From: CAVPDA01 sp963702495
GTDB taxonomy: Bacteria; Pseudomonadota; Gammaproteobacteria; Burkholderiales; Rhodocyclaceae
Length of the DNA stretch: 64,000 nt
Assembly (NCBI GenBank): GCA_963702495.1
Contig: CAVPDA010000001.1
Location: 1-64,000, forward strand
Reading direction: 5' to 3'
The notes under the pieces were generated by a model, which had not been told where the DNA came from, made no database searches, and saw only the letters and a program-made list of their open reading frames with translations. The position numbers and the translations under genes are program-made. This document shows, piece by piece, positions 36,529-44,419 of the stretch. Each line of letters starts with the position of its first letter. Position 1 is the first letter of the stretch.

Positions 36529-36586
36529 TTCGTGGTGCCCGGAACCGGAGTCGAACCGGTACGCCTATGCGGCGAGGGATTTTAAG
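36529..36586. repeat. Right attachment site (58-bp direct repeat within tRNA-Leu)
   Basis: It is identical to 25588-25645. It lies inside the intact tRNA-Leu gene and restores its 3' half after integration. The repeat ends in the anticodon loop, a common crossover place for tyrosine integrases. Confidence 0.92.
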
Positions 36587-36618
36587 TCCCTTGCGTCTAC
36601 CTATTTCGCCATCCGGGC
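36533..36618 (-). tRNA. tRNA-Leu (anticodon UAA)
   Basis: It is 86 bases long including an encoded CCA. On the minus strand the acceptor GCCCGGA pairs with TCCGGGC. The anticodon stem AGGGA/TCCCT encloses CTTAAAA, giving anticodon TAA. A long variable arm (CGCCGCATAGGCG) and T-arm ACCGGTTCGACTCCGGT follow. It reads UUA and UUG leucine codons. Its 3' half is shared with the left junction of the integrated element. Confidence 0.95.
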
Positions 36619-36701
36619 GCGGAGCAGTCGCACGCGTGGCAGCGATCGACAGCACGTAGACTACACGCGGGGAAGCGGCCAGGCATACGGCAAAGGAAGA
36701 A

Positions 36702-37982
36702 ATGGTGCAGTCACCTCGCCAGTTGCTCGGGTCTATGTTCGCCGCCGCGATCCGCTCGGCCCAGCCGGCCCTCTGCTTGCCGCCCCATTTGCCGCCGCCG
36801 CCCCGGGGACGGACGCTGGTGCTCGGTGCCGGCAAGGCATCGGCGGCGATGGCTCAAACGCTGGAGCAGCACTGGCCGGGCGCGTTGTCCGGCCTGGTGG
36901 TGACGCGCTACGGCCATGGCGCGCCCTGCCGCCGCATCGAGATCGTCGAGGCGGCGCATCCCGTGCCCGATGCCGCCGGACTCGCCGCCGCCGCTCGTAT
37001 TCAGGCGCTGGCGCACGGGTTGACAGGAGATGATCTCGTCATCTGCCTGATCTCGGGCGGCGGCTCCGCCCTCCTCGCCTTGCCGGCGCACGGTCTGACC
37101 CTGGCGGACAAGCAGGCGGTCAATCGCGCCCTGCTCGCGTCGGGCGCGAGCATCACCGAGATGAACTGCGTGCGCCGTCATCTTTCGGCCATCAAGGGCG
37201 GCCGTCTGGCGGCGGCCTGCCATCCGGCGCAGGTGGTCACGCTGCTGATTTCGGACGTGCCGGGAGACAACCCGATCGACATCGCCTCCGGCCCGACCGT
37301 TGCCGACCCCACCACCTGCGCCAATGCGCTGGACGTGATCCGGCGCTACGGCATCGAGGTGCCGCCGGCAGTGGACGATGTGCTGCGCAGCGGCCGGGGC
37401 GAGTCGGTGAAGCCCGGTGACTCGCGCCTCGCACGCGCCGAGGCGCGCATCGTGGCCACGCCGCAGTTGGCTCTGGAGGCGGCCGCGGCGCTGGCGCGAG
37501 AGGCCGGCATCGCTGCCCTGATTCTCGGCGACAGCATCGAGGGCGAGGCGCGCGACGTGGGCAAGGTGATGGCGGGCATCGCGCGCCAGGTCGCACTGCA
37601 TGGCCAGCCCGCGGCGGCGCCCTGCGTGCTGCTGTCCGGCGGCGAGACCAGCGTCACGCTGCGCGGCCACGGCCGCGGCGGCCGCAATGTCGAGTTCCTG
37701 CTCTCTCTCGGGGTGGCCCTCGACAGTCTGGCCGGCGTGTACGCCCTTGCCGGCGATACCGACGGCGTGGATGGCATGGAGGAGATCGCCGGCGCCTATC
37801 TCGATCCGGACAGTCTGGCGCGCGCCTGGGCATTCGGCATCAATCCGAAAGACAGCCTCGCCAACAACGACGGCCACGGCTTTTTCGAAGCGCTGGGCGA
37901 TTCCGTCGTGACCGGCCCGACGCTGACGAACGTGAACGACTTCCGCGCCATTTTCGTCACCGGCCAGTCGGCTGCGCGGTAG
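36702..37982 (+). CDS. Glycerate 2-kinase (MOFRL/GK-II family)
   Basis: The product has 426 residues. RTLVLGAGKASAAMAQ (about 37-52), VEAAHPVPDAAG, LVICLISGGGSALLALP, EMNCVRRHLSAIKGGRLA and LISDVPGDNPIDIASGPTV mark the DUF4147 domain. The C-terminal MOFRL part shows GGETSVTLRG and GGRNVEFLLSLGVAL. It phosphorylates glycerate to 2-phosphoglycerate in glyoxylate/glycolate or serine use. Hydroxypyruvate isomerase is encoded 3 kb away, a partner in the same route. AAGGAAGAA precedes the ATG. Confidence 0.92.
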   Translation: MVQSPRQLLGSMFAAAIRSAQPALCLPPHLPPPPRGRTLVLGAGKASAAMAQTLEQHWPGALSGLVVTRYGHGAPCRRIEIVEAAHPVPDAAGLAAAARIQALAHGLTGDDLVICLISGGGSALLALPAHGLTLADKQAVNRALLASGASITEMNCVRRHLSAIKGGRLAAACHPAQVVTLLISDVPGDNPIDIASGPTVADPTTCANALDVIRRYGIEVPPAVDDVLRSGRGESVKPGDSRLARAEARIVATPQLALEAAAALAREAGIAALILGDSIEGEARDVGKVMAGIARQVALHGQPAAAPCVLLSGGETSVTLRGHGRGGRNVEFLLSLGVALDSLAGVYALAGDTDGVDGMEEIAGAYLDPDSLARAWAFGINPKDSLANNDGHGFFEALGDSVVTGPTLTNVNDFRAIFVTGQSAAR

Positions 37983-38047
37983 CACCGCGCCGGAATAGAT
38001 CGTGTTCCACCATGGCGGTAATCGCGGTGCCGGGCGCACAACGAAAA

Positions 38048-38069
38048 ACCGGCGGCTCGCGCCGCCGGT
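38048..38069 (-). terminator. Terminator of the large exported protein gene
   Basis: ACCGGCGGC (38048-38056) pairs with GCCGCCGGT (38061-38069) around TCGC. On the minus strand it is followed by TTTTT, a good rho-independent terminator for the gene ending at 38097. It may also stop glycerate kinase transcripts from the other side. Confidence 0.8.
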
Positions 38070-38096
38070 CTCCAACGCCCCTGGCGGGGACGGGTG

Positions 38097-40409
38097 TTAC
38101 CTGATGGTCACGGCGATGTTGTTCACCTTGGTGCCCAGCGTCGATTGAACGCTGACCGGCGTGGTGCAGGCCTTGCTGCCCCGGATATTGACCTGCCAAG
38201 CGCCATTCACCACAGGCACCGTCTGGATGATCTGAGCCGCTGTCGGGCTCGCGGGCACCGTCGCCGTGTTGTACAGGGTGATGCTGTTGCCGGTCGACAC
38301 CGTGCTGGTTCCCCGGGCGGTCCAATCCCCCAGCGTCCCTGCCCGCTTGCACTGCGTTCCCGCCTGCACTGCGACCAGTTCCGGATTGACCACGCTCACC
38401 GTCACATGGGCCGGCAGCGAGCGGTTGCCTGTCACCAGGTTGGCCACTGTGTAGTCGAAGCCGAAGCTGCCCGGGGTGCCGCCGGCAGTAAAGCTGACCA
38501 AACCGGTTGCCGGGTTGGCCGTCGCCGTACCGCCGGTGACCGAGGCCGGAACCACCTGCACCGAAGCCGGGTCGAGCGTACCGCCGTTGCCCGAGTCGTT
38601 GGCCAGCACATTGACCGTCACCGTACCGTTGATATTGACCGTGTTTGGTCCCGGATCGGCATTGGCGATCGGCACCGACCCGCCGGCGGGTGGCGCGACA
38701 TTCACTGTCACCGTGGCAGGGTTGGAGGTGCCGACAGCGTTGGCTACCGTGTATTTGAAGGTGGCGACGCCAGTAGTGGCCGACGGCGTGAAGGTGACGC
38801 TGCCATCGAGGTTGCGGACCACGGTGCCGATGTTGGGCGTCAGCCCGGGCGGCACGATCGCCAAAGATGTCTGGTTGAACGGCGCCGCCGCATTGACCAC
38901 ATCGTTGGCCAGAACCGGAATCGTCACTGCCGCGCCGCTGGCGACGGCATCGAGGACGTCGTCCTGGGCGAATACGACGCCGGGGGCGAACGCCGCCGCC
39001 AAGCCGCCGACCACGTCGGCCCTGCCGATGCCGCCGGCGGCCGACTGAACCGCGACCGAGGCCGGAGGTGTAGTCACACCCGTTGCCGTCAGCGTCATCG
39101 AGGCCGGATCGCCGGAGATGCCGCCAGCAGCCGATGTGGCGCCGAGGAATCCCTCAAGAATCAGGGCGGGAGCTGAAGAGGTGCCGAAGCCCTTGTCGCT
39201 GGAGGTAGCCACCACGGCCAAGGTCTGTGTAGTGGGATCGAAGTTGGCCGAGGCGACGGTGACCACATCCACCGCGTTGTGGGTCGCGGTGCTGGGCGGA
39301 TTGTCGGCGCTGTTGATGACGGTGACGCTGCCCGGCAGCGAGCCGGTCGGGTCGGTGATGCCCTGGGCGTAATACTGTCCGAGTGCGTTGGGACCCGACA
39401 TCAGGACCGGCAGTTCATTAAGCGCCGCGGCGGTGAGCTTCGGATCGGGCTGGGTCGCCAGCACCTTGACCACGTTGGCGTAGACATCGACGTGGGTACC
39501 GCCGGCATCACGGCCGTAGGTGGCGCTGCTGATGGCGAGCGGGCTGCCGATCGGGCTCGCCGCCATGTCGTGCATGCGGCCGGTCAGAGTGAACTGATCG
39601 CTGCGGGCGCAGGTGCCGGTCGCACCGGCGCCGCCCAAGACGATGTTGGTGCCGTCGGGACGCACGCCACAGATTTCCACATAGTTGGTGCCGAAGGGGC
39701 TGCCGGTGACGTTCTCCAGCGCGACGCCGTCGGAAAGGAACTGCGCGCCGTTGAGGGTGACCGGATCAAGGGGATTCCCGGCGGTATCGGCACGAGTGAG
39801 AAACGGCCCGACGCGGCTATGCAGGGCGTCGGTGAAGATGCCGGGCGTAAGCCCGACGTCGTCGGTGAAGAAGATGTCGCGGTTGCCGCCGGCCGGCGAG
39901 ACATCCGGGAATATCTCGACGCCATAGGGATGGGTGACGGTGTAGGTGCCGAGCTCCGGCACGCCGGCGGTGACGCGGATACGGGTGAACACCATCTGGT
40001 CGTTCGCCTTCGGAGCGCCGCCGCCGAACGCGCCCTCCAGCGCCAGCACGATGGTGGCGCGCTTGGTGACGGCACCGGGAAGGACGCCGGTCGTGTCGAT
40101 CGGGGGGGATACGGCGCGGAAATAGAAGGCCTCGCCCGGGAAGTTGGTGGGGAAGGTATACGGTGGTTCGACTCCGACCCCCGTGAGCAGGCAAGCCCCC
40201 TGCTGCAACTGGCCGGGATCGGTCGCATTCGGCAGGCACAAATCGAGGACCAGTCCTGACAGACCCTGATACCACAGCGGGAAGCCGTTGCCCGGCGGCG
40301 ACGGCAGATTGGTGGGGCCGACCCGGGCCAGATCGGCGTGGGCGGAAAAGCAAGCAGTGGCGAGTATTGCCGCGGATGCGACACTTCTCAGTCTCGATCG
40401 AGCGAACAT
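38097..40409 (-). CDS. Large exported protein with Ig/cadherin-like C-terminal repeats
   Basis: The product has 770 residues. A signal peptide (1-25, ending SAHA) precedes a roughly 450-residue region without a recognised fold, rich in Gly, Thr, Pro and Asn, with several cysteines (DLCLPNATDPGQLQQGACLL; NYVEICGVRPDG). Two Ig/cadherin-like units follow around residues 500 and 600, each with the VLAND motif (TIPVLANDVVNAAAPF; VNVLANDSGNGGTLDPAS) and a FKYTVAN or FDYTVAN closing strand. The C-terminus has a pair of cysteines in the last 80 residues. It probably acts at the cell surface or is secreted, for example in adhesion. No sorting signal was seen. Confidence 0.75.
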   Translation of the reverse strand: MFARSRLRSVASAAILATACFSAHADLARVGPTNLPSPPGNGFPLWYQGLSGLVLDLCLPNATDPGQLQQGACLLTGVGVEPPYTFPTNFPGEAFYFRAVSPPIDTTGVLPGAVTKRATIVLALEGAFGGGAPKANDQMVFTRIRVTAGVPELGTYTVTHPYGVEIFPDVSPAGGNRDIFFTDDVGLTPGIFTDALHSRVGPFLTRADTAGNPLDPVTLNGAQFLSDGVALENVTGSPFGTNYVEICGVRPDGTNIVLGGAGATGTCARSDQFTLTGRMHDMAASPIGSPLAISSATYGRDAGGTHVDVYANVVKVLATQPDPKLTAAALNELPVLMSGPNALGQYYAQGITDPTGSLPGSVTVINSADNPPSTATHNAVDVVTVASANFDPTTQTLAVVATSSDKGFGTSSAPALILEGFLGATSAAGGISGDPASMTLTATGVTTPPASVAVQSAAGGIGRADVVGGLAAAFAPGVVFAQDDVLDAVASGAAVTIPVLANDVVNAAAPFNQTSLAIVPPGLTPNIGTVVRNLDGSVTFTPSATTGVATFKYTVANAVGTSNPATVTVNVAPPAGGSVPIANADPGPNTVNINGTVTVNVLANDSGNGGTLDPASVQVVPASVTGGTATANPATGLVSFTAGGTPGSFGFDYTVANLVTGNRSLPAHVTVSVVNPELVAVQAGTQCKRAGTLGDWTARGTSTVSTGNSITLYNTATVPASPTAAQIIQTVPVVNGAWQVNIRGSKACTTPVSVQSTLGTKVNNIAVTIR

Positions 40410-41044
40410 TGTGACCTCCTCTGTGGGGCATGGGATATGTTGCCGCTTCGGCCGTTTAGGTATTTGCCGGCCTTGACCGCTGCATGAGCACAGTTCGTAC
40501 CAAGGCTGTAACTAATGGATTGTTGGAATATTATTCGGGGACCCCGCATTCGTGGGCCGCTTTCCCACGTTGTCGCGGGGCGATTTCACCCACCAAAACG
40601 TGGGGAATCGGGGGATATGACGCGTCAGTATTTTGTCAGTGATCAAGGAGTATGGGAGGTCAGTATTGTGTCAGGCACAGTCGGTATGCCATGTCGGTAT
40701 TGTGTCAGGGATGGATGGCACGAGAAGGGGCGTGCCGTGTTTGCGTTCGCGGTCGCCACGACTTTGTCATGGTCTCGCGATACGCTGGAGTGCTGAGACA
40801 ATTGGCTCAGGAATAAGCGCGCGGCCGCGCAGCCTCATGCTTGCACGTCAGCGTTTCCATTTATCTGCTATGGATATCAGGCCGCCGGCTGCGGTCGCGC
40901 TCCGCGCGCAATCGCTCGCGGGACCGCCAGCGAACGCCGGCAGGCGCAACGGAACGTGATTAGAGACGGAAGTGCGCGATGGCCGTGTCGCGCACCCCGG
41001 ACTCGTTCAGCCCGAGCGAGGCCGCAGACGCACTGCAAGCCGGA
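40410..41044. other. 635-base intergenic region with direct repeats
   Basis: No convincing gene lies here. The part next to 40409 must hold the promoter of the large exported protein. Three related 18-base repeats lie at 40624-40710. The remainder up to 41044 has no recognised structure. The region could be a decayed mobile element, but no transposase remnant was recognised. Confidence 0.4.
40624..40710 (+). repeat. Three 18-bp direct repeats, 34-35 bp apart
   Basis: GTCAGTATTTTGTCAGTG (40624), GTCAGTATTGTGTCAGGC (40659) and GTCGGTATTGTGTCAGGG (40693) share the core GTCRGTATTKTGTCAG. Regular spacing suggests binding sites on one DNA face or the multiple end repeats of an IS21-type element. 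No protein to bind them is known. Confidence 0.65.
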
Positions 41045-41842
41045 TCATGACTTGCCGCGGTAGCGCTTGAACCAGCCGAGTCCGGCGGAGGTCCCGCCGG
41101 GGCCGGTGCGCGCCGGACGATACTCGCAACCCACCCACCCTGCATACCCGAGATGGTCCAGCAGGTCGAACAGGTACGGGTAATTGACTTCCCCCGTATC
41201 GGGTTCGTTGCGCTCGGGCACACTGGCAACCTGCACGTGGCCGATCCTGTCCTGGTAGTGCTCGAACTTCTTGGTGAGGTCGCCCTCGACGATCTGGGCG
41301 TGATAGAAGTCCATCTGCACCGCGAGGTTGGGCGCCCCCACCTCGGCCACGACGGCGTGCGCCTCGTCCTGGCGATTGAGGAAATAGCCGGGTATGTCGC
41401 GCGGATTGATCGGCTCGATGAGCAGCATGACGCCGTGTTCGGCGAGACGCGCCGCAGCCGTCCGCAGATTGGCGAGGTAGGTGGCGTGCATCGCCGCCGG
41501 GTCCATGCCCTCGCGGACGACGCCGGCCATGGCATGCACCCGCCGGCAGTCGAGCGCCTTGGCATAGGCGATGGCCTGATCGATGCTGGCGGCAAACTCC
41601 GCCTCGCGGCCGGGCAAGGCGGCAAGCCCTCGTTCGCCGCCGGCGAAATCGCCGGGGTACAGGTTGAAGAGCACCTGGGCCACATGATGCTGACGCAGGA
41701 GCGCCGCGATCGTGTCCGCCGCGCAGTCGTAGGGGAACAGATATTCGACGCCCCGAAAGCCGTCCGCCGCCGCAGCGGCGAAGCGGTCGAGAAAAGGCAT
41801 GTCCGTGTACATCATCGACAGATTGGCGGCGAATCTAGGCAT
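41045..41842 (-). CDS. hyi: Hydroxypyruvate isomerase
   Basis: The product has 265 residues and is a TIM-barrel sugar-phosphate-type isomerase. RFAANLSMMYTDMPFLDRF, GVEYLFPYD, FNLYPGDFAGGERGLAALPG, LIEPINPRDIPGYFL, VQMDFYHAQIVEGDL and WVGCEYRPAR are typical of Hyi, with the metal-binding glutamates and aspartate in the last blocks. It interconverts hydroxypyruvate and tartronate semialdehyde in glyoxylate breakdown. The glycerate 2-kinase gene lies 3 kb to the left. Glyoxylate carboligase and tartronate semialdehyde reductase are not in the window. Confidence 0.92.
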   Translation of the reverse strand: MPRFAANLSMMYTDMPFLDRFAAAAADGFRGVEYLFPYDCAADTIAALLRQHHVAQVLFNLYPGDFAGGERGLAALPGREAEFAASIDQAIAYAKALDCRRVHAMAGVVREGMDPAAMHATYLANLRTAAARLAEHGVMLLIEPINPRDIPGYFLNRQDEAHAVVAEVGAPNLAVQMDFYHAQIVEGDLTKKFEHYQDRIGHVQVASVPERNEPDTGEVNYPYLFDLLDHLGYAGWVGCEYRPARTGPGGTSAGLGWFKRYRGKS

Positions 41843-41913
41843 GGCCTTTCCCTGATCTCAGCGGTGGTTCCCCAAACGGCGGTGCAGGCGTCTTGCGATG
41901 CGGTCGAGGCTGC

Positions 41914-42972
41914 CTACGCCTTCACGCGATCATCGTTCAGCCAGGACTCCAGCAGCGTGTACGCCACCGCCAGAACGACCGGCCCCACGAATATGCCGAC
42001 CAGCCCGAAGCCGATCAGGCCGCCGATGACGCCGGCGAGTATCAGCAGCAACGGCAGGTCGGCGCCCTTCCGGATGAGTATAGGGCGCAGGAAATTGTCC
42101 AGGCTGCCGACCAGCAGCGTCCACACCAGGAGGAACGTTCCCCAGCCCGAGTCGCCGCTCCAGTAGAGCCAGATCACCGCCGGCACCAGAACCAGGATCG
42201 GACCGAGTTGCGCGATGCACAGCATGAACATCACGGCGGTGAGGATGGGGGCAAACGGCACCCCCGCAACCGCCAGTCCGATGCCGCCCAGCAGCGACTG
42301 GACGATCGCCGTCACCCCGACACCGAGCGCCACGCCGCGGATGGCCTGCCCTGCCAGGCGTACCGAACTTTCGCCGCGCTCGCCTGCCAGGCGCCATCCG
42401 AAGCGACGGGCGGTTGCCGCCGCCTGCTCCCCGCCCGCATACATGACAGCCGAGAGAATTACGGTCAGCAGGAACTGCACGAATACCAAGCCGAAGCTGC
42501 CGACCTCGGATACGAACCACCTGGTCACGACGGCGGCATAGGGTGCCGCCTTCGCCACGAGTCCATGAACGCCTGCGTCGGCAAGCTGCTGCCAGCCCAG
42601 AACCAGCTTCGCGCCGACGAACGGCAGCCGGCCGAGCCAGTCCGGCGGCGCCGGTACCTGGAACACCGCGAGCGCTTTCGCCCAGCCGACGATCTGGTCC
42701 GCGTTCTCGACGATGGTGCCGATGGCGAGCGAAAGCGGAACCACCAATACCAGCAGGAGTACGAGCGTCATGACGGCGACCGCCAGCGACCGCCGGTTCC
42801 AGAGACCCGCCTGCACTTTCAGCATGAGCGGCCAGGTCGAGACAACCACCATCGTCGCCCAGACGACCGCCGCCAGGAACGGCCGCAGGATCCAGAACGA
42901 AACGGCGATCAGGCCGGCGATGAAAAGCACGGCGAGTGTGGTGCGGGTGAGATCGCGTTGAAGTTCGGTCAT
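41914..42972 (-). CDS. AI-2E/PerM-family membrane permease
   Basis: The product has 352 residues with about eight membrane segments. The N-terminal pair VLFIAGLIAVSFWILRPFLA and AVVWATMVVVSTWPL is typical, as is the long amphipathic middle part and the C-terminal GLLGGIGLAVAG, LLILAGVIGGLIGFGL and FVGPVVLAVAY blocks. Members export autoinducer-2 or act as Na+/H+ antiporters, and the substrate is not readable from sequence. It lies upstream of hyi on the same strand with a 71-base gap, so co-transcription is possible. Confidence 0.85.
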   Translation of the reverse strand: MTELQRDLTRTTLAVLFIAGLIAVSFWILRPFLAAVVWATMVVVSTWPLMLKVQAGLWNRRSLAVAVMTLVLLLVLVVPLSLAIGTIVENADQIVGWAKALAVFQVPAPPDWLGRLPFVGAKLVLGWQQLADAGVHGLVAKAAPYAAVVTRWFVSEVGSFGLVFVQFLLTVILSAVMYAGGEQAAATARRFGWRLAGERGESSVRLAGQAIRGVALGVGVTAIVQSLLGGIGLAVAGVPFAPILTAVMFMLCIAQLGPILVLVPAVIWLYWSGDSGWGTFLLVWTLLVGSLDNFLRPILIRKGADLPLLLILAGVIGGLIGFGLVGIFVGPVVLAVAYTLLESWLNDDRVKA

Positions 42973-43137
42973 GGCTGCATGTCCGGGTAAGGTATGAGAT
43001 CTAGGACTCGAAGCCCATCCCCGAAGCGCCGGCAGGCGCGAGTGCCGCGTCCGGCCGGCCCGGATCAGGTGCGGGGCGCAGAGAACATGCGACGCGGCGC
43101 ACTGCGGCTCCCGTCGCCGGCGCGGACCGACGGCACG

Positions 43138-43404
43138 TCACTTCCCCTGGCTGGCGTCGCGCTTTCCCTGCTCGTAGGCGCGCTGCTGGCTTTGCTTGTG
43201 CTGATCATACAGATAGCCGCTGGCGGCGCCGACGCCGGCACCGATCAGCGCGCCCGTGCTGCCGTCGATCAGCGCACCGCCGGCCGCCCCGATGGCGGCG
43301 CCGCTGAGGGTGCGCTGCTGGGTTGAACTCATGCTCGCACAACCGGTCAGCCCAGTGGTCGCCGCGACGATGGCAGCGAGAACAACGGCCTGCTTCGCTT
43401 TCAT
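43138..43404 (-). CDS. Glycine-zipper lipoprotein
   Basis: The product has 88 residues. A signal peptide with lipobox LTGC makes Cys22 the likely lipidated residue. Next comes a glycine-zipper stretch AAIGAAGGALIDGSTGALIG and GAGVGAASGYLYD. The charged Gln/Lys tail (about 67-88) is typical of small outer-membrane lipoproteins of the YmgG/OmpA-like zipper type. The role is probably structural. A Tai-domain protein gene lies upstream on the same strand by 37 bases. Confidence 0.8.
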   Translation of the reverse strand: MKAKQAVVLAAIVAATTGLTGCASMSSTQQRTLSGAAIGAAGGALIDGSTGALIGAGVGAASGYLYDQHKQSQQRAYEQGKRDASQGK

Positions 43405-43441
43405 GCAATGTCTCCTGAAACGGGATAGGGAATTCCGCGAA

Positions 43442-43819
43442 TTACTTGGCGCAAGGGACGCGCTGCGCGAGAAAGCGGAACATCAGGTCGACGCCGGATT
43501 CCTTCAGGTACTGCGGATTGGCCTTGGCCCAGGCGACCATTTCGCGGATCAGCGCATCGCGCGCCGGATACGGCTCCTTGAAGCAGATAAACTGCCGTTC
43601 CGGTTCCCTCTCCGTCCACGCGGCGTAGAACTGGTAGGCGCCGTTGGCGAAGCCGTTGCAGAAACTGCTCGCCTCGATGTAGTACGGGCTGGCGGAGTCG
43701 GTGCTGCAGACGGTGACGAGATCCGCTCCCGTCTTGATGGTGAGCCGCTCGCCCGCGGCGAACGCCGACGCCGCGACGGCGAGGACGGCACAGCCCGCTG
43801 CGAAACTTGACACGCGCAT
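43442..43819 (-). CDS. Exported Rap1a/Tai-domain protein
   Basis: The product has 125 residues with a signal peptide (about 1-21, ending SAFA). The mature protein has the four-cysteine Tai pattern: LVTVCSTDS, SSFCNGFANGAYQFY, QFICFKEPY and the closing RVPCAK. The fold is known from type VI secretion immunity proteins that neutralise cell-wall amidases, but many members lie outside such loci. No type VI gene is adjacent here. The in-frame ATG at 43831 is four codons upstream; 43819 gives the better signal peptide. Confidence 0.7.
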   Translation of the reverse strand: MRVSSFAAGCAVLAVAASAFAAGERLTIKTGADLVTVCSTDSASPYYIEASSFCNGFANGAYQFYAAWTEREPERQFICFKEPYPARDALIREMVAWAKANPQYLKESGVDLMFRFLAQRVPCAK

Positions 43820-43901
43820 ATCGATCTCCATGGCACGAACGAGCCAATATTATACGGCGCCCGGGTCGCGGCCGGCGCCGCACCCACACCGCGTGGCGAT
43901 A

Positions 43902-44237
43902 TCAGGTCCGTCCCCTGCTCTCGTACTCCGCCCACAAGGCCCGGCCGAAGATCTTCCACACCGGTCCGCCGTGGGTCAGGAAACCCTCGCGGGCGCTCTC
44001 CTCCATGGTCTTGAGCATCAGTGCCGCCAGTCCGAACAACTCCACCCTCGCCAGCGCCGTACGGTCGCCGTGGCTTGCAGCGGTCATGGTCCGATCGTGT
44101 TCCGCCGAAATGGCCTCGCGCGCCAGGGTGCGCACCTGAACCTCGTCCGACCAGTCGATGCCGAGCGCGATTCCCATACGTTCGATTTCCTGTTCCAGAG
44201 CCTTCACTTCCGCGGGGTAGTTCTCGAAGCCGCTCAT
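43902..44237 (-). CDS. Hypothetical helical protein
   Basis: The product has 111 residues, soluble and mostly helical. It starts MSGFENYPAEVKALEQEIER, and VQVRTLAREAISAEHDRTMT and ELFGLAALMLKTMEESAREG are the longest helix-like parts. No family was recognised. An AAGGA site is close before the ATG. A longer frame to 44525 has no ribosome site. It is divergent from the repeat protein gene at 44420. Confidence 0.55.
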   Translation of the reverse strand: MSGFENYPAEVKALEQEIERMGIALGIDWSDEVQVRTLAREAISAEHDRTMTAASHGDRTALARVELFGLAALMLKTMEESAREGFLTHGGPVWKIFGRALWAEYESRGRT

Positions 44238-44419
44238 GTTCCTTTCCTTCCTCGGCCCGGCAGCCTTCCGGGGAGTCCCAGCATACCCGCGAAAGCGGTG
44301 GCCGCGATGCCGATCCGCGCACCGTCGGCCAGGTCGCAAATCACCCGGCGACGGCGATGACTTGGGAGTAATATTCTGCCGCGAGGAGTCTTCAACGAAA
44401 CCTGTGTCGGGAGGAAGTG

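Larger units (their letters stand above)
25588..36586. mobile_element. Integrated phage satellite-like element in tRNA-Leu
   Basis: An 11-kb block lies between two identical 58-bp copies of the 3' part of a tRNA-Leu gene. Inside are an integrase near the left end, regulators, a primase/helicase with iterons, both terminase subunits, a capsid protein and two small head-type genes. No portal, tail, holin or lysin was seen. The set resembles capsid-forming phage-inducible islands more than a full prophage. Most large genes carry single-base frameshifts, and an ISAzo13 copy splits one gene. Confidence 0.85.

Noticed and set aside
43442..43819. A type VI secretion immunity gene
   Set aside because: The Tai-like cysteine pattern is present, but no effector amidase or type VI gene is nearby, so only the domain is called.
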